Assembly: GCF_003208655.1 (NCBI RefSeq) | Contig: NZ_QKLU01000002.1 | Coordinates: 374,285-438,284, forward strand | Length of the DNA stretch: 64,000 nt | Origin: Pedobacter nutrimenti | Lineage (GTDB): Bacteria > Bacteroidota > Bacteroidia > Sphingobacteriales > Sphingobacteriaceae | Direction of reading: 5' to 3' | Shown here: positions 1 through 9,185 of the stretch, piece by piece | Position numbering within the stretch: position 1 is the first letter of the stretch | Layout: each line of letters opens with the position of its first letter | The notes under the pieces: model-generated | The model's input: only the letters and a program-made list of their open reading frames with translations | Told to the model about the DNA's origin: nothing | The model's database searches: none | Made by a program: the position numbers and the translations under genes

Positions 1-2168
1 TCATTAAAGATCAATACCCCGAAATTTCTGTGACAGAAATGCCAGATTCTTCGAGCAGCAAATCTCTTTATTTTTCCGGAAAGATTACGGATGACCATGG
101 TTTTAGTGCCTTGCATTTTCGTTATAACGTCATGGAAAAAGGAAAGATAAAATCCAGTTTTTCTAAAATATTACCAGTTAAAAACAATCAGACTCAAAAT
201 TCCTTTTTCTTTTTCTGGGATACGAAGAACCTTTCAACAGAAAAGGATCAGCATATAGAATACTATTTTGAAGTGAAAGACAACGATGGTGTAAATGGTC
301 CCAAATCAAGTAAATCTGCTATAAAAACTTTACATATTCCCTCCACAGCACAGATCACAGAGAAAATCGACCAGGCAGGCAAGACACTCAAGCAAAAAAT
401 GGAAAACGCTATAAAACTTGCGGGCAATATAGAGAAAGAAAGTAAAAAGCTTAGTGCCGCACTGCTCAATAAGAAGCAACTTGCCTTTGAAGATAAAAAA
501 CAAATTGAACAGCTTTTGGAGAAGCAAAAACAACTGGAACAGACCGTCAAGGATATCAAAAAAACAAATGAGCAAAATACTCAGGAAAAAGAGGAAAACA
601 ACCTTATAAAAGAAGATTTGATCAAAAAACAGCAACAAATAGATGATCTGTTCAACCACGTTCTGGATGAAAAAACAAAGGATTTGCTTCAAAAACTTCA
701 GGACTTAATGAATGAGAATAATAAAGAAAGTACTTCAAACGAGCTTTCTAAAATGCAAATGGATAATAAATCCTTAAAAAATGAACTGGATAGAATTCTT
801 CAGCTCTATAAACAGTTGGAGTTCGAACAAGCTCTTCAGCAAACTGCAGATCGCTTGAACGAACTTTCAAAACAGCAAAATGAGCTGAGTAAAAAAAGTC
901 TGGAAAAAAACACAGAAACCGACTTTTTAAAAAATAAGCAAGAGGATCTTTCCAAAAGTTTAAACACTTTAAAAAATGAACTCAAAAAATTAGACGAAAA
1001 AAATCAGCTGTTGGAAAAACCAAACCCTTTTCAAATGCCAGACAATGAAATTTCCAAAATAGAACGTTCACAAAAGGCTGCCCAGGATCAACTTTCTAAA
1101 CAAGACCGAGGTAAAACATCAGAAAACCAGAAAAAAGCAGCAGAAGACCTAAAAAGCTTATCAGAGAAGATCAAGGAAACGCAACAAGAATCTGTAGAGA
1201 CAGAAAGTAACCTGAATATAAAAGAGCTGAGAAAATTACTCCAGAATTTACTAAATACTTCATTTGATCAGGAAAAAGTGATGCTGGACCTCCGAGGATT
1301 GAATGGCAACGATCCTAAGTATACCAGCATTGTCCAAAAGCAACGCATTGTGAAAGACAATATGAAAACAATTGCAGATAGTCTTTTCTCATTGAGTAAA
1401 AGGGTACCACAAATTACCAGTACTGTAAATGAAGAAATTCAACGGATCAATATGAATATTGATAAAAGTCTTGATCTGCTCGGTGATCGTCTCACCCCCC
1501 AGGCAAATCAAAACCAGCAATATGCAATGACTTCTATCAACAATCTTACCTTAATGCTCAATGAAGCCCTGGAGCAATTACAGAAAATGAAAAACTCCGG
1601 GGGTAATGGAAAAGGAAAAAAACAACAAAGCATGCAGCAATTGCAAAAAATGCAACAGCAGCTGAATAGCAATATGCAAAAGGCAAAAGACCAATTGGAG
1701 AAAAACGGAAACAAGGGCACCGCACCTAAAGGGGTTATGAGCCAGGAAATGGCCAAAATGGCCCAGCAGCAACAAATGATAAGGGAAGCCCTGGAAAAAA
1801 TCAACAGGGAAGAAAACAAAGATGGAAAAGGCAAATTTGGGAACTTGAACCAAATGGTCCAGGATATGAAGTTAACTGAAGAAGAATTGGTAAATAAAAG
1901 AATAGAACAGGGAACATTAAAGCGGCAGAGAGATTTGCTTACTAAACTCCTTGATGCGGAAAAAGCAGAAAGAGAGCAAGAACAGGATGCAAAAAGGGAA
2001 AGTAAAACAGGAAAGGACTTTCCTCCTTCCTATCAAAAAATGCTTGAAAGATATAAAATCCAACAACGAAATGACCTGGAAAGCTTTCAAAAGCTTCCTC
2101 CCGATTTAAATTATTACTATAAAAATAAAATCAGCAACTATTTTAAATTACTAAATTCGACCCCATAA
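1..2168 (+). CDS. DUF4175-like large coiled-coil protein, 3' part only
   Basis: In-frame sense codons run back to the left edge, so the gene starts outside the window; the GTG at 30 is only an internal codon. The visible part is about 720 residues. It opens with a short beta-type segment of the kind that follows the membrane anchor in DUF4175 proteins. A very long Lys/Gln/Glu-rich coiled coil follows, with repeated Q-K-Q-Q-x-L patterns and a Gly/Lys/Gln-rich patch around bases 1600-1740, and the end is basic and aromatic (NYYYKNKISNYF). DUF4175 proteins are large membrane-anchored proteins of unknown function in Bacteroidota, often just upstream of ybeY as here (11 bp gap). The family call is from memory of such proteins; function is not known. 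Confidence 0.75.
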   Translation, partial: IKDQYPEISVTEMPDSSSSKSLYFSGKITDDHGFSALHFRYNVMEKGKIKSSFSKILPVKNNQTQNSFFFFWDTKNLSTEKDQHIEYYFEVKDNDGVNGPKSSKSAIKTLHIPSTAQITEKIDQAGKTLKQKMENAIKLAGNIEKESKKLSAALLNKKQLAFEDKKQIEQLLEKQKQLEQTVKDIKKTNEQNTQEKEENNLIKEDLIKKQQQIDDLFNHVLDEKTKDLLQKLQDLMNENNKESTSNELSKMQMDNKSLKNELDRILQLYKQLEFEQALQQTADRLNELSKQQNELSKKSLEKNTETDFLKNKQEDLSKSLNTLKNELKKLDEKNQLLEKPNPFQMPDNEISKIERSQKAAQDQLSKQDRGKTSENQKKAAEDLKSLSEKIKETQQESVETESNLNIKELRKLLQNLLNTSFDQEKVMLDLRGLNGNDPKYTSIVQKQRIVKDNMKTIADSLFSLSKRVPQITSTVNEEIQRINMNIDKSLDLLGDRLTPQANQNQQYAMTSINNLTLMLNEALEQLQKMKNSGGNGKGKKQQSMQQLQKMQQQLNSNMQKAKDQLEKNGNKGTAPKGVMSQEMAKMAQQQQMIREALEKINREENKDGKGKFGNLNQMVQDMKLTEEELVNKRIEQGTLKRQRDLLTKLLDAEKAEREQEQDAKRESKTGKDFPPSYQKMLERYKIQQRNDLESFQKLPPDLNYYYKNKISNYFKLLNSTP

Positions 2169-2179
2169 TTTATTTTGGC

Positions 2180-2614
2180 ATGAGTAAAATTGCAATTAAT
2201 TTCTTTACAGAGGATTTGGCATACACATTAAAACATAAAACACGAATTAGAAAATGGCTTAATGAGGTTATCCAGCAGGAGGATCATCAGTTGGAAGAAC
2301 TTAATTTCATTCTTTGCTCAGACGAGTATTTACTTCGTATAAACCAACAATATCTTGCTCATGACACCTATACCGATGTCATTACTTTTGATCACTCAGA
2401 AGCCCTTAAAATGATTGCCGGGGATATTTTTATCAGCTTTGACAGAATAAAAGATAATGCAAAGGAATTTGGCAGTTCTGTTTTGCAGGAACTCTACCGA
2501 GTAATGGTACATGGAACTTTACATCTACTTGGTTACCAGGACAAATCAAAATTATCAAAAAGGAAAATGACAGAGAAGGAAGATCACTTTCTGTCTCTTT
2601 TAAAAACCATATAA
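2180..2614 (+). CDS. ybeY: rRNA maturation endoribonuclease YbeY
   Basis: 144 residues, the usual length for YbeY, a metal-dependent endoribonuclease acting in 16S rRNA 3' end maturation and ribosome quality control. The metal site is visible near the C-terminus as HGTLHLLGYQD: His111 and His115, with Asp121 where most phyla have a third His. I recall Asp as common in Bacteroidota, so this is not a sign of inactivation. The N-terminal part carries the expected LNxILCSDEYLLxIN and DTYTDVITF segments. It lies 11 bp after the DUF4175-like gene, probably in the same transcript. A ybeY to mnmG neighbourhood is common in this phylum. Confidence 0.95.
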   Translation: MSKIAINFFTEDLAYTLKHKTRIRKWLNEVIQQEDHQLEELNFILCSDEYLLRINQQYLAHDTYTDVITFDHSEALKMIAGDIFISFDRIKDNAKEFGSSVLQELYRVMVHGTLHLLGYQDKSKLSKRKMTEKEDHFLSLLKTI

Positions 2615-2627
2615 TTCACTGAATTAC

Positions 2628-2663
2628 CTATTGCTTCTTTTAACTTATTAAAAGAAACAATAG
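2628..2663 (+). terminator. Long hairpin after ybeY
   Basis: A 16-bp stem with one C/A mismatch closes on the tetraloop CTTA (arms 2628-2643 and 2648-2663). It begins 14 bp after the ybeY stop. No uninterrupted T-run follows on either strand, so it may be an mRNA 3'-end stabiliser rather than a classic intrinsic terminator. Confidence 0.45.
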
Positions 2664-2676
2664 CCCTTGTCTTTGT

Positions 2677-2690
2677 TTGACATATGTCAA
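2677..2690. promoter_or_regulatory. Perfect 14-bp palindrome TTGACATATGTCAA
   Basis: Exact dyad located 51 bp upstream of the -7 box of the ABC-F gene. It has the symmetry of an operator for a dimeric regulator. No cognate regulator is identifiable nearby. Confidence 0.3.
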
Positions 2691-2740
2691 GTCTTTCTCT
2701 GTTGCACTGTGCTTTAATGTCTTTCAAAAGAATTATTGAT

Positions 2741-2748
2741 TACTTTTG
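2741..2748 (+). promoter_or_regulatory. -7 box TACTTTTG of the ABC-F gene
   Basis: Exact match to the Bacteroidota -7 consensus TAnnTTTG, ending 38 nt before the TTG start codon. No clear TTG -33 element is seen about 20 nt upstream. Confidence 0.5.
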
Positions 2749-2786
2749 TAATAATTTCTTAACTGACAAATCGTTAAAAGTATAAA

Positions 2787-4655
2787 TTGAGCACACTAAT
2801 TGCAGCTGAAGGCCTTGGTCATGCATATCATGATGAATGGCTGTTTAAAAATCTAACCCTTGGTATCCAAACTGGCCAGCGCGTAGCACTGGTTGGGATT
2901 AATGGTGCAGGTAAAAGTACATTACTAAAATTGCTGGCCGAGCGTTTTGCTCCGCTTGAAGGTAAAATTGTAAAAAATAAATCTGTAAAAATCGGATTTC
3001 TTGATCAGGAACCCTCTTTTCCAGATGGTTATAGTATCAGTGATTTTATTTTTTCCCTTGAAAATAAACAACAACAACTGATTAAAGAATACGAAGAGTT
3101 AATTGAAGAGCCGAATCCCGATGAGAAAAGATTAAATCGTCTGTACGAAGAATTAAGCGAACACAACGCCTGGGAGTATGAGCACGAGATCAAAACCATT
3201 TTGAGTCGTATGGGCATTAATCATCTTCAGCAGAAAATATCGACCTTATCAGGTGGACAAAAAAAACGTCTTGCTCTTGCTAAACTTCTGATAGAGGATC
3301 CTGAAATTTACGTTCTGGACGAGCCCACCAACCACTTGGATATTGACACGATAGAGTGGCTTGAAAAACTCCTTACCTCTGGAAACAAAACCATATTACT
3401 TGTTACCCACGACCGGTACTTTTTAGATAATGTATGTAATACAATTGTAGAGCTTGACAGAGGCAAAATTTATAATTACAATGGCAACTACGCATACTTC
3501 CTTGAAAAAAAATCTGAAAGGGAGGCAGCAGATGAAAGTACCTTTCAAAAAAATAAAAACCTTTTAAAAAAGGAATTAGAGTGGATAAGACGCATGCCAC
3601 AGGCAAGAACGACTAAATCTCAGTCCAGAATAGATGCATTTTATGACTTGGAGGCCAAAACAAAACAAAGAACTGATAACCAAACAGTTACATTAAATGT
3701 TAAAATGGCCCGTCAGGGCAATAAAATATTGGAACTGGAGCATGTTGGTCAATCCTTTGATGAAAAGAAAATTATTAATGATTTCAGTTATACTTTCAAA
3801 AAAGCAGATCGCATTGGACTAGCAGGAAAGAACGGGACTGGCAAGTCAACATTTTTAAATCTCATTACCGGAAATCTTGTTCCTGAAAAAGGAACCATAA
3901 GTACAGGAGAGACTACAGTATATGGTTATTATAAACAAGGAGGTCTTAGTTTTAATGAAAAGGAAAGAGTAATCGATATTGTAAAATCAGATGCCGAGTA
4001 TATTAAAATGGCGGATGGCTCCACAATCTCAGCATCACAACTTTTAACCCTCTTTTTATTTCCACCAAAAAAACAACATGGAATGGTGGAAAAATTAAGT
4101 GGTGGGGAAAAGAAAAGATTGCACTTAATGAAAGTGCTTATGCAGAATCCAAACTTCCTGATATTGGACGAGCCAACCAACGATCTTGATATTGATACAT
4201 TAAATGTACTTGAAGAATTTTTAGAAAATTTTCCAGGAGTATTGATTCTTGTTTCCCATGATAGGTACTTGCTAGACAAAATGAGTGAACAGTTATTCAT
4301 CATGGAGGGAAATGGAGAAGTAACCATCTACAACGGTAATTATTCTGAATACAGAATTAGCTTGGAAACAGAAAAAGTAAAAGAAACTAAGTCTTCGAAG
4401 ACAGAAATCCCCGCTCCTGCTCCAACCACTTTAAATAAAAAATTAACTTACAAAGAACAAAAAGAATTGGATGAAGCAGAACTAAAAATGGCAGAACTTG
4501 AAGATAAAATTAAATCCCTTACTGCTTCTTTATTAACCATTGAAAGCGCTGATTACCTAAAAATGCAAACCATAACTAAAGAGATTGAATCTTACCAAAA
4601 CAGTTTAGATCAGGTTATGGAAAAATGGATGGCGTTATCAGAAAAATTAAACTAA
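2787..4655 (+). CDS. ABC-F family ATPase, Uup-like
   Basis: 622 residues with two ABC ATPase domains and no membrane segments, the layout of the ABC-F translation factors that act at the ribosomal E site. First domain: Walker A GINGAGKST (residues 37-45), signature LSGGQKKR, Walker B VLDEPTNHLD. Second domain: GKNGTGKST, LSGGEKKR, LILDEPTNDLD. An inter-domain linker with many basic residues and a C-terminal coiled coil after about residue 555 match Uup more than the antibiotic-resistance ABC-Fs. The start is TTG; an in-frame TAA lies four codons upstream and no ATG fits. It has its own -7 box upstream. Confidence 0.93.
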   Translation: MSTLIAAEGLGHAYHDEWLFKNLTLGIQTGQRVALVGINGAGKSTLLKLLAERFAPLEGKIVKNKSVKIGFLDQEPSFPDGYSISDFIFSLENKQQQLIKEYEELIEEPNPDEKRLNRLYEELSEHNAWEYEHEIKTILSRMGINHLQQKISTLSGGQKKRLALAKLLIEDPEIYVLDEPTNHLDIDTIEWLEKLLTSGNKTILLVTHDRYFLDNVCNTIVELDRGKIYNYNGNYAYFLEKKSEREAADESTFQKNKNLLKKELEWIRRMPQARTTKSQSRIDAFYDLEAKTKQRTDNQTVTLNVKMARQGNKILELEHVGQSFDEKKIINDFSYTFKKADRIGLAGKNGTGKSTFLNLITGNLVPEKGTISTGETTVYGYYKQGGLSFNEKERVIDIVKSDAEYIKMADGSTISASQLLTLFLFPPKKQHGMVEKLSGGEKKRLHLMKVLMQNPNFLILDEPTNDLDIDTLNVLEEFLENFPGVLILVSHDRYLLDKMSEQLFIMEGNGEVTIYNGNYSEYRISLETEKVKETKSSKTEIPAPAPTTLNKKLTYKEQKELDEAELKMAELEDKIKSLTASLLTIESADYLKMQTITKEIESYQNSLDQVMEKWMALSEKLN

Positions 4656-4708
4656 GCTCTATTCTGCTTTCCTGACAAGAATAATGAATATTAAAAACAA
4701 CCACTTCA

Positions 4709-4957
4709 ATGAAAACATCAGACATCGTAGCCACTATTGGAGTTAGCATTTTGCTCATTGCTTTTTTTCTTCAAACCTTAAAAGTGATCCGTTCAGAAAG
4801 CAATACTTATGGCTTGTTAAATCTGATGGGTGCCGCAGTAGCTGGATATTCTTCATGGATGATTGGATTTTTCCCCTTCGTTGTTTTAGAAGCTGTGTGG
4901 TGTGGTGTAGCTATTTTAAGTCTGATAAAGAATTTTAAAACTAAACGTTCCACGTGA
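4709..4957 (+). CDS. Small CBU_0592-like membrane protein
   Basis: 82 residues with about three hydrophobic helices and a basic tail (KNFKTKRST). The segments YGLLNLMGAA and FPFVVLEAVWCGVA resemble the CBU_0592-like membrane domain, whose function is unknown. It sits between the ABC-F gene and mnmG on the same strand. Its TGA stop at 4955-4957 is contributed by the first parS-like site, so gene end and partition site overlap. Confidence 0.7.
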   Translation: MKTSDIVATIGVSILLIAFFLQTLKVIRSESNTYGLLNLMGAAVAGYSSWMIGFFPFVVLEAVWCGVAILSLIKNFKTKRST

Positions 4958-4961
4958 AACA
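4946..4961. promoter_or_regulatory. parS-like ParB site 1
   Basis: CGTTCCACGTGAAACA matches the widely conserved parS 16-mer TGTTTCACGTGAAACA at 14 of 16 positions, including the whole CACGTG core. It overlaps the end of the upstream gene. Confidence 0.8.
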
Positions 4962-4992
4962 TAAGGCCCGAAAGAAACACTTTTATAAGAGT

Positions 4993-5008
4993 TGTTTCAC
5001 GTGGAACA
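4993..5008. promoter_or_regulatory. parS-like ParB site 2
   Basis: TGTTTCACGTGGAACA matches the parS 16-mer at 15 of 16 positions. It is the mirror image of site 1 in its one-sided deviation and lies 31 bp from it, 18 bp before mnmG. Two such sites beside gidA/mnmG fit the origin-proximal placement of chromosomal centromeres. Confidence 0.85.
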
Positions 5009-5026
5009 TTAAACAAATAACACAAT

Positions 5027-6889
5027 ATGTTTAAAGAATATGATGTAATTGTTGTTGGTGCGGGACATGCCGGTTGCGAAGCAGCAGCAGCAGCAGGAAA
5101 TCTTGGCTCCTCTGTCCTACTCATTACAATGAATATGGAAACCATTGCACAAATGAGTTGCAATCCGGCAATGGGTGGGGTGGCAAAAGGACAAATTGTA
5201 AGAGAAATCGATGCAATGGGTGGTTACTCCGGTATCATCGCAGATAAAACTACTCTTCAATTCCGCATGCTCAATCTATCCAAAGGGCCAGCTATGTGGA
5301 GTCCAAGAGCTCAGAACGATAGAAAAAGATTTGCTGAAGAATGGAGACTGGCTCTTGAAAAGACACCAAACGTAGATTTTTGGCAGGACATGGTCAGTAG
5401 CCTATTGATTAAAGACAACAGAGTAATCGGCGTAAAAACTTCTATTGGTGTAGAGATAAAAGCTAAATCAGTTGTTCTAACAAACGGAACATTTTTAAAT
5501 GGTCAAATCCATATTGGAGAGAAAAAATTTGGTGGTGGACGGACGGGGGAAAAATCAGCAACCGGACTCACGGAACAATTGGTATCACTGGGTTTTGAAG
5601 CCGGAAGAATGAAAACAGGTACCCCTCCCCGTATTGATGGCCGTTCATTAAATTATAGTTTAATGGAAGAACAATGGGGAGATGATGATCCAGGGAGATT
5701 CTCTTATACCAATGTAACCAGACCTACTGAACAACGTTGCTGCTGGATTACTTATACCAATCTTAATGTTCACGAAACATTAAAAGAAGGTTTTGAAAAA
5801 TCACCCATGTTCACTGGCAGGATTAAAGGTCTTGGTCCCCGTTATTGCCCATCTATTGAAGATAAAATAAATCGTTTCGCTGAACGAGAAAGACATCAGA
5901 TCTTTGTTGAACCAGAAGGCTTCAATACCTGCGAAATCTATGTAAATGGTTTCTCTACATCACTCCCGGAAGATGTACAATACCGTGCTTTGACACAGAT
6001 TCCTGGCTTCGAAAATGCAAAAATGTTTAGACCAGGTTATGCGATAGAATACGATTACTTTCCTCCTACCCAACTTACATTAACCTTAGAGACAAAAAGA
6101 ATTAGTCATCTCTTTTTTGCAGGTCAAATAAATGGGACAACCGGATACGAAGAAGCTGCTAGTCAAGGCTTTATAGCCGGAATAAATGCTCATCAAAAGG
6201 TAAAAGAACTCGATGAACTGATCATGAGAAGATCCGAATCTTATATTGGTGTATTGATTGACGATCTGGTTACAAAAGGCACAGACGAACCATATAGAAT
6301 GTTTACTTCCCGGGCAGAACACCGTTTACTATTAAGACAGGATAACGCTGATATTCGCCTCTCTCCTATTGGTTACAAATTAGGTTTGATCAATGAGGAA
6401 CGTATGAACTTGGTTAAACAAAAAATCAATGACTCAGATTCAATTGTTTCTTTTACAAAAAAGGAAGGTATAGAAATGTCTGCAGTAAATCCATTGCTCG
6501 AAAATTTGGGAACAAGCCCACTACAACAAAATGTAAAACTGTTCAGTATTTTGAGTCGTCCGCAAGTCGGATTGCAAGATCTAAGAAAAGTTAGTCCCTC
6601 TCTTGATCAATTGTTAAGTAACCATTCTAAAGACACTGTCGAACAATCCGAAATCAAAATTAAGTATGAAAGTTATTTCGAGAAAGAACAAGAAATTGTA
6701 AATAAAATGCAAAAGATGGAGGATAAAGATATCAATCCAGATTTTGACTATTCACAATTACTTTCCTTATCAAAAGAAGCCCGTGAAAAATTACTGAAAA
6801 TAAAACCTCGCACTTTAGGACAAGCATCCAGAATTTCTGGCGTTTCACCTTCAGACATTTCGGTTTTAATGGTTCATATAAGTAAATAG
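5027..6889 (+). CDS. mnmG: tRNA uridine-5-carboxymethylaminomethyl modification enzyme MnmG (GidA)
   Basis: 620 residues, the normal length. MnmG with MnmE installs cmnm5 at wobble U34 of tRNAs, using FAD, methylene-tetrahydrofolate and NADH. The FAD Rossmann motif [11 protein letters not shown] lies at residues 10-20. Family blocks [61 protein letters not shown] and [16 protein letters not shown] are all present. The helical C-terminal domain that contacts MnmE and tRNA is intact. It starts 18 bp after the second parS-like site. Confidence 0.98.
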   Translation: MFKEYDVIVVGAGHAGCEAAAAAGNLGSSVLLITMNMETIAQMSCNPAMGGVAKGQIVREIDAMGGYSGIIADKTTLQFRMLNLSKGPAMWSPRAQNDRKRFAEEWRLALEKTPNVDFWQDMVSSLLIKDNRVIGVKTSIGVEIKAKSVVLTNGTFLNGQIHIGEKKFGGGRTGEKSATGLTEQLVSLGFEAGRMKTGTPPRIDGRSLNYSLMEEQWGDDDPGRFSYTNVTRPTEQRCCWITYTNLNVHETLKEGFEKSPMFTGRIKGLGPRYCPSIEDKINRFAERERHQIFVEPEGFNTCEIYVNGFSTSLPEDVQYRALTQIPGFENAKMFRPGYAIEYDYFPPTQLTLTLETKRISHLFFAGQINGTTGYEEAASQGFIAGINAHQKVKELDELIMRRSESYIGVLIDDLVTKGTDEPYRMFTSRAEHRLLLRQDNADIRLSPIGYKLGLINEERMNLVKQKINDSDSIVSFTKKEGIEMSAVNPLLENLGTSPLQQNVKLFSILSRPQVGLQDLRKVSPSLDQLLSNHSKDTVEQSEIKIKYESYFEKEQEIVNKMQKMEDKDINPDFDYSQLLSLSKEAREKLLKIKPRTLGQASRISGVSPSDISVLMVHISK

Positions 6890-7032
6890 GACATAAACAA
6901 CTTATAATCAACTAATTACATTAAATTTAACTATATTTAAAAACAGCTTTATTTAAACGGTTATAAGCAAGTAAAAAAAAATCCGAGACATATTTATCAT
7001 AATTATAAAAAAATCAAATACAGGGCTTAAAA

Positions 7033-8664
7033 ATGACCAATAAAAGCATTTATAGAATAATCTCGATTTATTTCATCCTGATTTTAGGCATTTCAATATT
7101 TTCCGGCTGTGGAACACCTGGTCAACTTACCGGAGGGCCAAAAGATACCAAACCTCCCAAAATATTAAAAATGGAGCCCAAGGATTTGAGTACAAATTTT
7201 AAGGCAAAAAAAGTTGTTATCACTTTTGATGAATATTTCAAATTACAAAATGAATCAAAAGAATTCTCAGTGTCGCCTGAAATGGAAAAACAACCTTTAC
7301 TGAAAGTAAAAAAGAAGAGCCTGGAAATCTCCTTCCCTGACAGTCTGGAAAAAAATACGACCTATACATTAAATTTTGGAAAATCAATAGCCGACATCAA
7401 TGAGGGTAACATTATTAAAAATCTCACCTATGTATTCTCAACCGGTCCTAAACTGGACTCCTTAAGCATCAGTGGAAAAATAACTGAAGCATTAACGGGG
7501 AAACCTGTTCTTGACGCCATTGTAATGATTTTTCCTTTAAATAGAGATACCTTATTTGGAAAAAAAAGGCCTTCAATTTATACAACAACGGATAGCAGCG
7601 GAAACTATACCTTACGTAACTTAAGAAAAGGTCTTTATAAAGCCTATACCATTAAAGAACAAAACGGAGACAAAATATATCAGCAAACCTCTGACGAGGT
7701 TGGTTTTATTAGAGATACTATTAATCTCAATAGTAGCCTTAAAGATCTCAATATGGTCACTTTCAAAGAATTGGCAAGTTCATTTAGAATTATCGACAGA
7801 AAATTAAATACAGATGGAAGTATTTTTATGACCTTCAATCAAAAACTTAAAAAGCCAAATATTACTATTACCGAACCCAGCGCTATTGACGCTTCCAAAC
7901 TTGTTAAATTCAGTGCGCACAATGATTCTGTAAAAATTTGGCTCAAGGATTTAAGCTTTGATTCTACTAAGGTAAGTATCACAGAAGACGACAAACTATT
8001 GCAATCCGTTAAATTCACGAGAGGTAAAAAAGAAACCTATACAAGAAATTTAGTCCCATCCGATAATCTTGAAGGTAATCTATTGAATCCAAACAGGCCT
8101 TTTAAAATTTCCTTTCCCCTTCCAGTAGAGAGCATAGATCCCAGTAAAATAACCTTACTTGAAGATTCTATCCCTAAAAATGGTTTGAAACTTCAAAAAG
8201 ACAGCACAGACCTTCTTTCGGTTCTCATAAAATACCCCTGGTTACCCAAAAGCATTTATGAAATAAAATTTTCCGCAGGGGCATTCACCAGCATTTTTAA
8301 TGCAAAAAATAAGGAATTCACAAAAAAATTTGAGCTTGCTAACAAAGACAATTATGGTACACTTCAACTCAAAGTAAAAACTCCTGAATCTGGAAAACAG
8401 TATATACTTCAGGTCATAGATGATAAAAAAAATATCATCAACCAAAATATTGTAAAATCGGATACAACACTAAAATTCGCCAACTACAGAGCTGGCATCT
8501 ATTACTTAAGAATTTTATACGATACCAATAAAAATGGCATCTGGGATACTGGAAATGTAAAGCTTGGAATACAGCCTGAAAAAGCCTATAATGAGCCTAA
8601 AGAACTATCTATTAAAGCAAATTGGGATAGAAATGAAGACATTACCATCCCAAAAATGCCTTGA
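7033..8664 (+). CDS. Ig-like-domain (Big_5 type) outer-membrane lipoprotein
   Basis: 543 residues. A hydrophobic signal segment is followed by a lipobox ending in Cys26 (IFSGC), and then the GTPGxLTGGPKDTKPP segment typical of Bacteroidota proteins with an N-terminal SbsA-like Ig domain. The Ig-like part covers about residues 40-140 (VVITFDEYFKLQN ... NTTYTLNFG). A carboxypeptidase-regulatory-like fold at about 145-235 (SGKITEALTGKPVLDAIVMI) follows, then further beta domains. A structural or surface role is inferred. The gene is convergent with the carbonic anhydrase gene, with a single base between the stop codons. A 143-bp AT-rich gap separates it from mnmG. Confidence 0.8.
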   Translation: MTNKSIYRIISIYFILILGISIFSGCGTPGQLTGGPKDTKPPKILKMEPKDLSTNFKAKKVVITFDEYFKLQNESKEFSVSPEMEKQPLLKVKKKSLEISFPDSLEKNTTYTLNFGKSIADINEGNIIKNLTYVFSTGPKLDSLSISGKITEALTGKPVLDAIVMIFPLNRDTLFGKKRPSIYTTTDSSGNYTLRNLRKGLYKAYTIKEQNGDKIYQQTSDEVGFIRDTINLNSSLKDLNMVTFKELASSFRIIDRKLNTDGSIFMTFNQKLKKPNITITEPSAIDASKLVKFSAHNDSVKIWLKDLSFDSTKVSITEDDKLLQSVKFTRGKKETYTRNLVPSDNLEGNLLNPNRPFKISFPLPVESIDPSKITLLEDSIPKNGLKLQKDSTDLLSVLIKYPWLPKSIYEIKFSAGAFTSIFNAKNKEFTKKFELANKDNYGTLQLKVKTPESGKQYILQVIDDKKNIINQNIVKSDTTLKFANYRAGIYYLRILYDTNKNGIWDTGNVKLGIQPEKAYNEPKELSIKANWDRNEDITIPKMP

Positions 8665-8665
8665 T

Positions 8666-9175
8666 TTATCTGAACCAGTCAGAATACAAAATATAATTAT
8701 CAGGTAATTTATTAAGTAAAGCCCTTTGCTGTTCAGTAATGGGCTTTATTTTTTTTGCTGGTGTACCCCCGTAAATATAACCGCTTTCACAATAGGTATT
8801 TTCTAACACCACAGCACCTGCAGCAATGATACAATATTCTTCAACAACAGCATGATCCATAACTATTGCTCCCATTCCAATCAGCACATTATCTTTAATC
8901 AAACATCCGTGAACTATGGCATTATGTCCCACCGAAACCCTGTTTCCAATTGTTGTAGAAGCTTTTAAATAAGTAGCATGAATAACAGCTCCATCTTGGA
9001 TATTTGTCTCGTTCCCAATCGCAATAGAATTAACATCTCCCCTTATAACTGCATTAAACCAAACTGAACAATCATTACCGATTGTTACATCCCCCACAAT
9101 GGTTGCATTAGGAGCTATAAAACAATTTCCACCCCAGTCGGGGCTTTTACCTTTAACGGGCAATACTGTAGCCAT
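8666..9175 (-). CDS. Gamma-class carbonic anhydrase-like hexapeptide-repeat protein
   Basis: 169 residues of left-handed beta-helix hexapeptide repeats (IGNDCSVWFNAVIRGD, IGNETNIQDGAVIHA, IGNRVSVGHNAIVHGC). Zinc-binding His residues sit in the pattern of the YrdA/PaaY/gamma carbonic anhydrase family (VIHA, VGHNAIVHG). Whether it hydrates CO2 cannot be told from sequence; many family members are weakly active or inactive. It lies 10 bp downstream of nadB and is probably cotranscribed with it. Confidence 0.9.
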   Translation of the reverse strand: MATVLPVKGKSPDWGGNCFIAPNATIVGDVTIGNDCSVWFNAVIRGDVNSIAIGNETNIQDGAVIHATYLKASTTIGNRVSVGHNAIVHGCLIKDNVLIGMGAIVMDHAVVEEYCIIAAGAVVLENTYCESGYIYGGTPAKKIKPITEQQRALLNKLPDNYILYSDWFR

Positions 9176-9185
9176 CTTTTTTTCT

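Noticed and set aside
1508..1853. Long minus-strand frames inside the DUF4175-like gene
   Set aside because: They are antisense to a low-complexity Lys/Gln coiled coil, which yields Phe/Leu/Cys-rich shadow frames; no start signals or domains.
2510..2545. YbeY lacking the third metal His, suggesting an inactive enzyme
   Set aside because: Asp at this position is, as I recall, the usual form in Bacteroidota, and the rest of the motif is intact.
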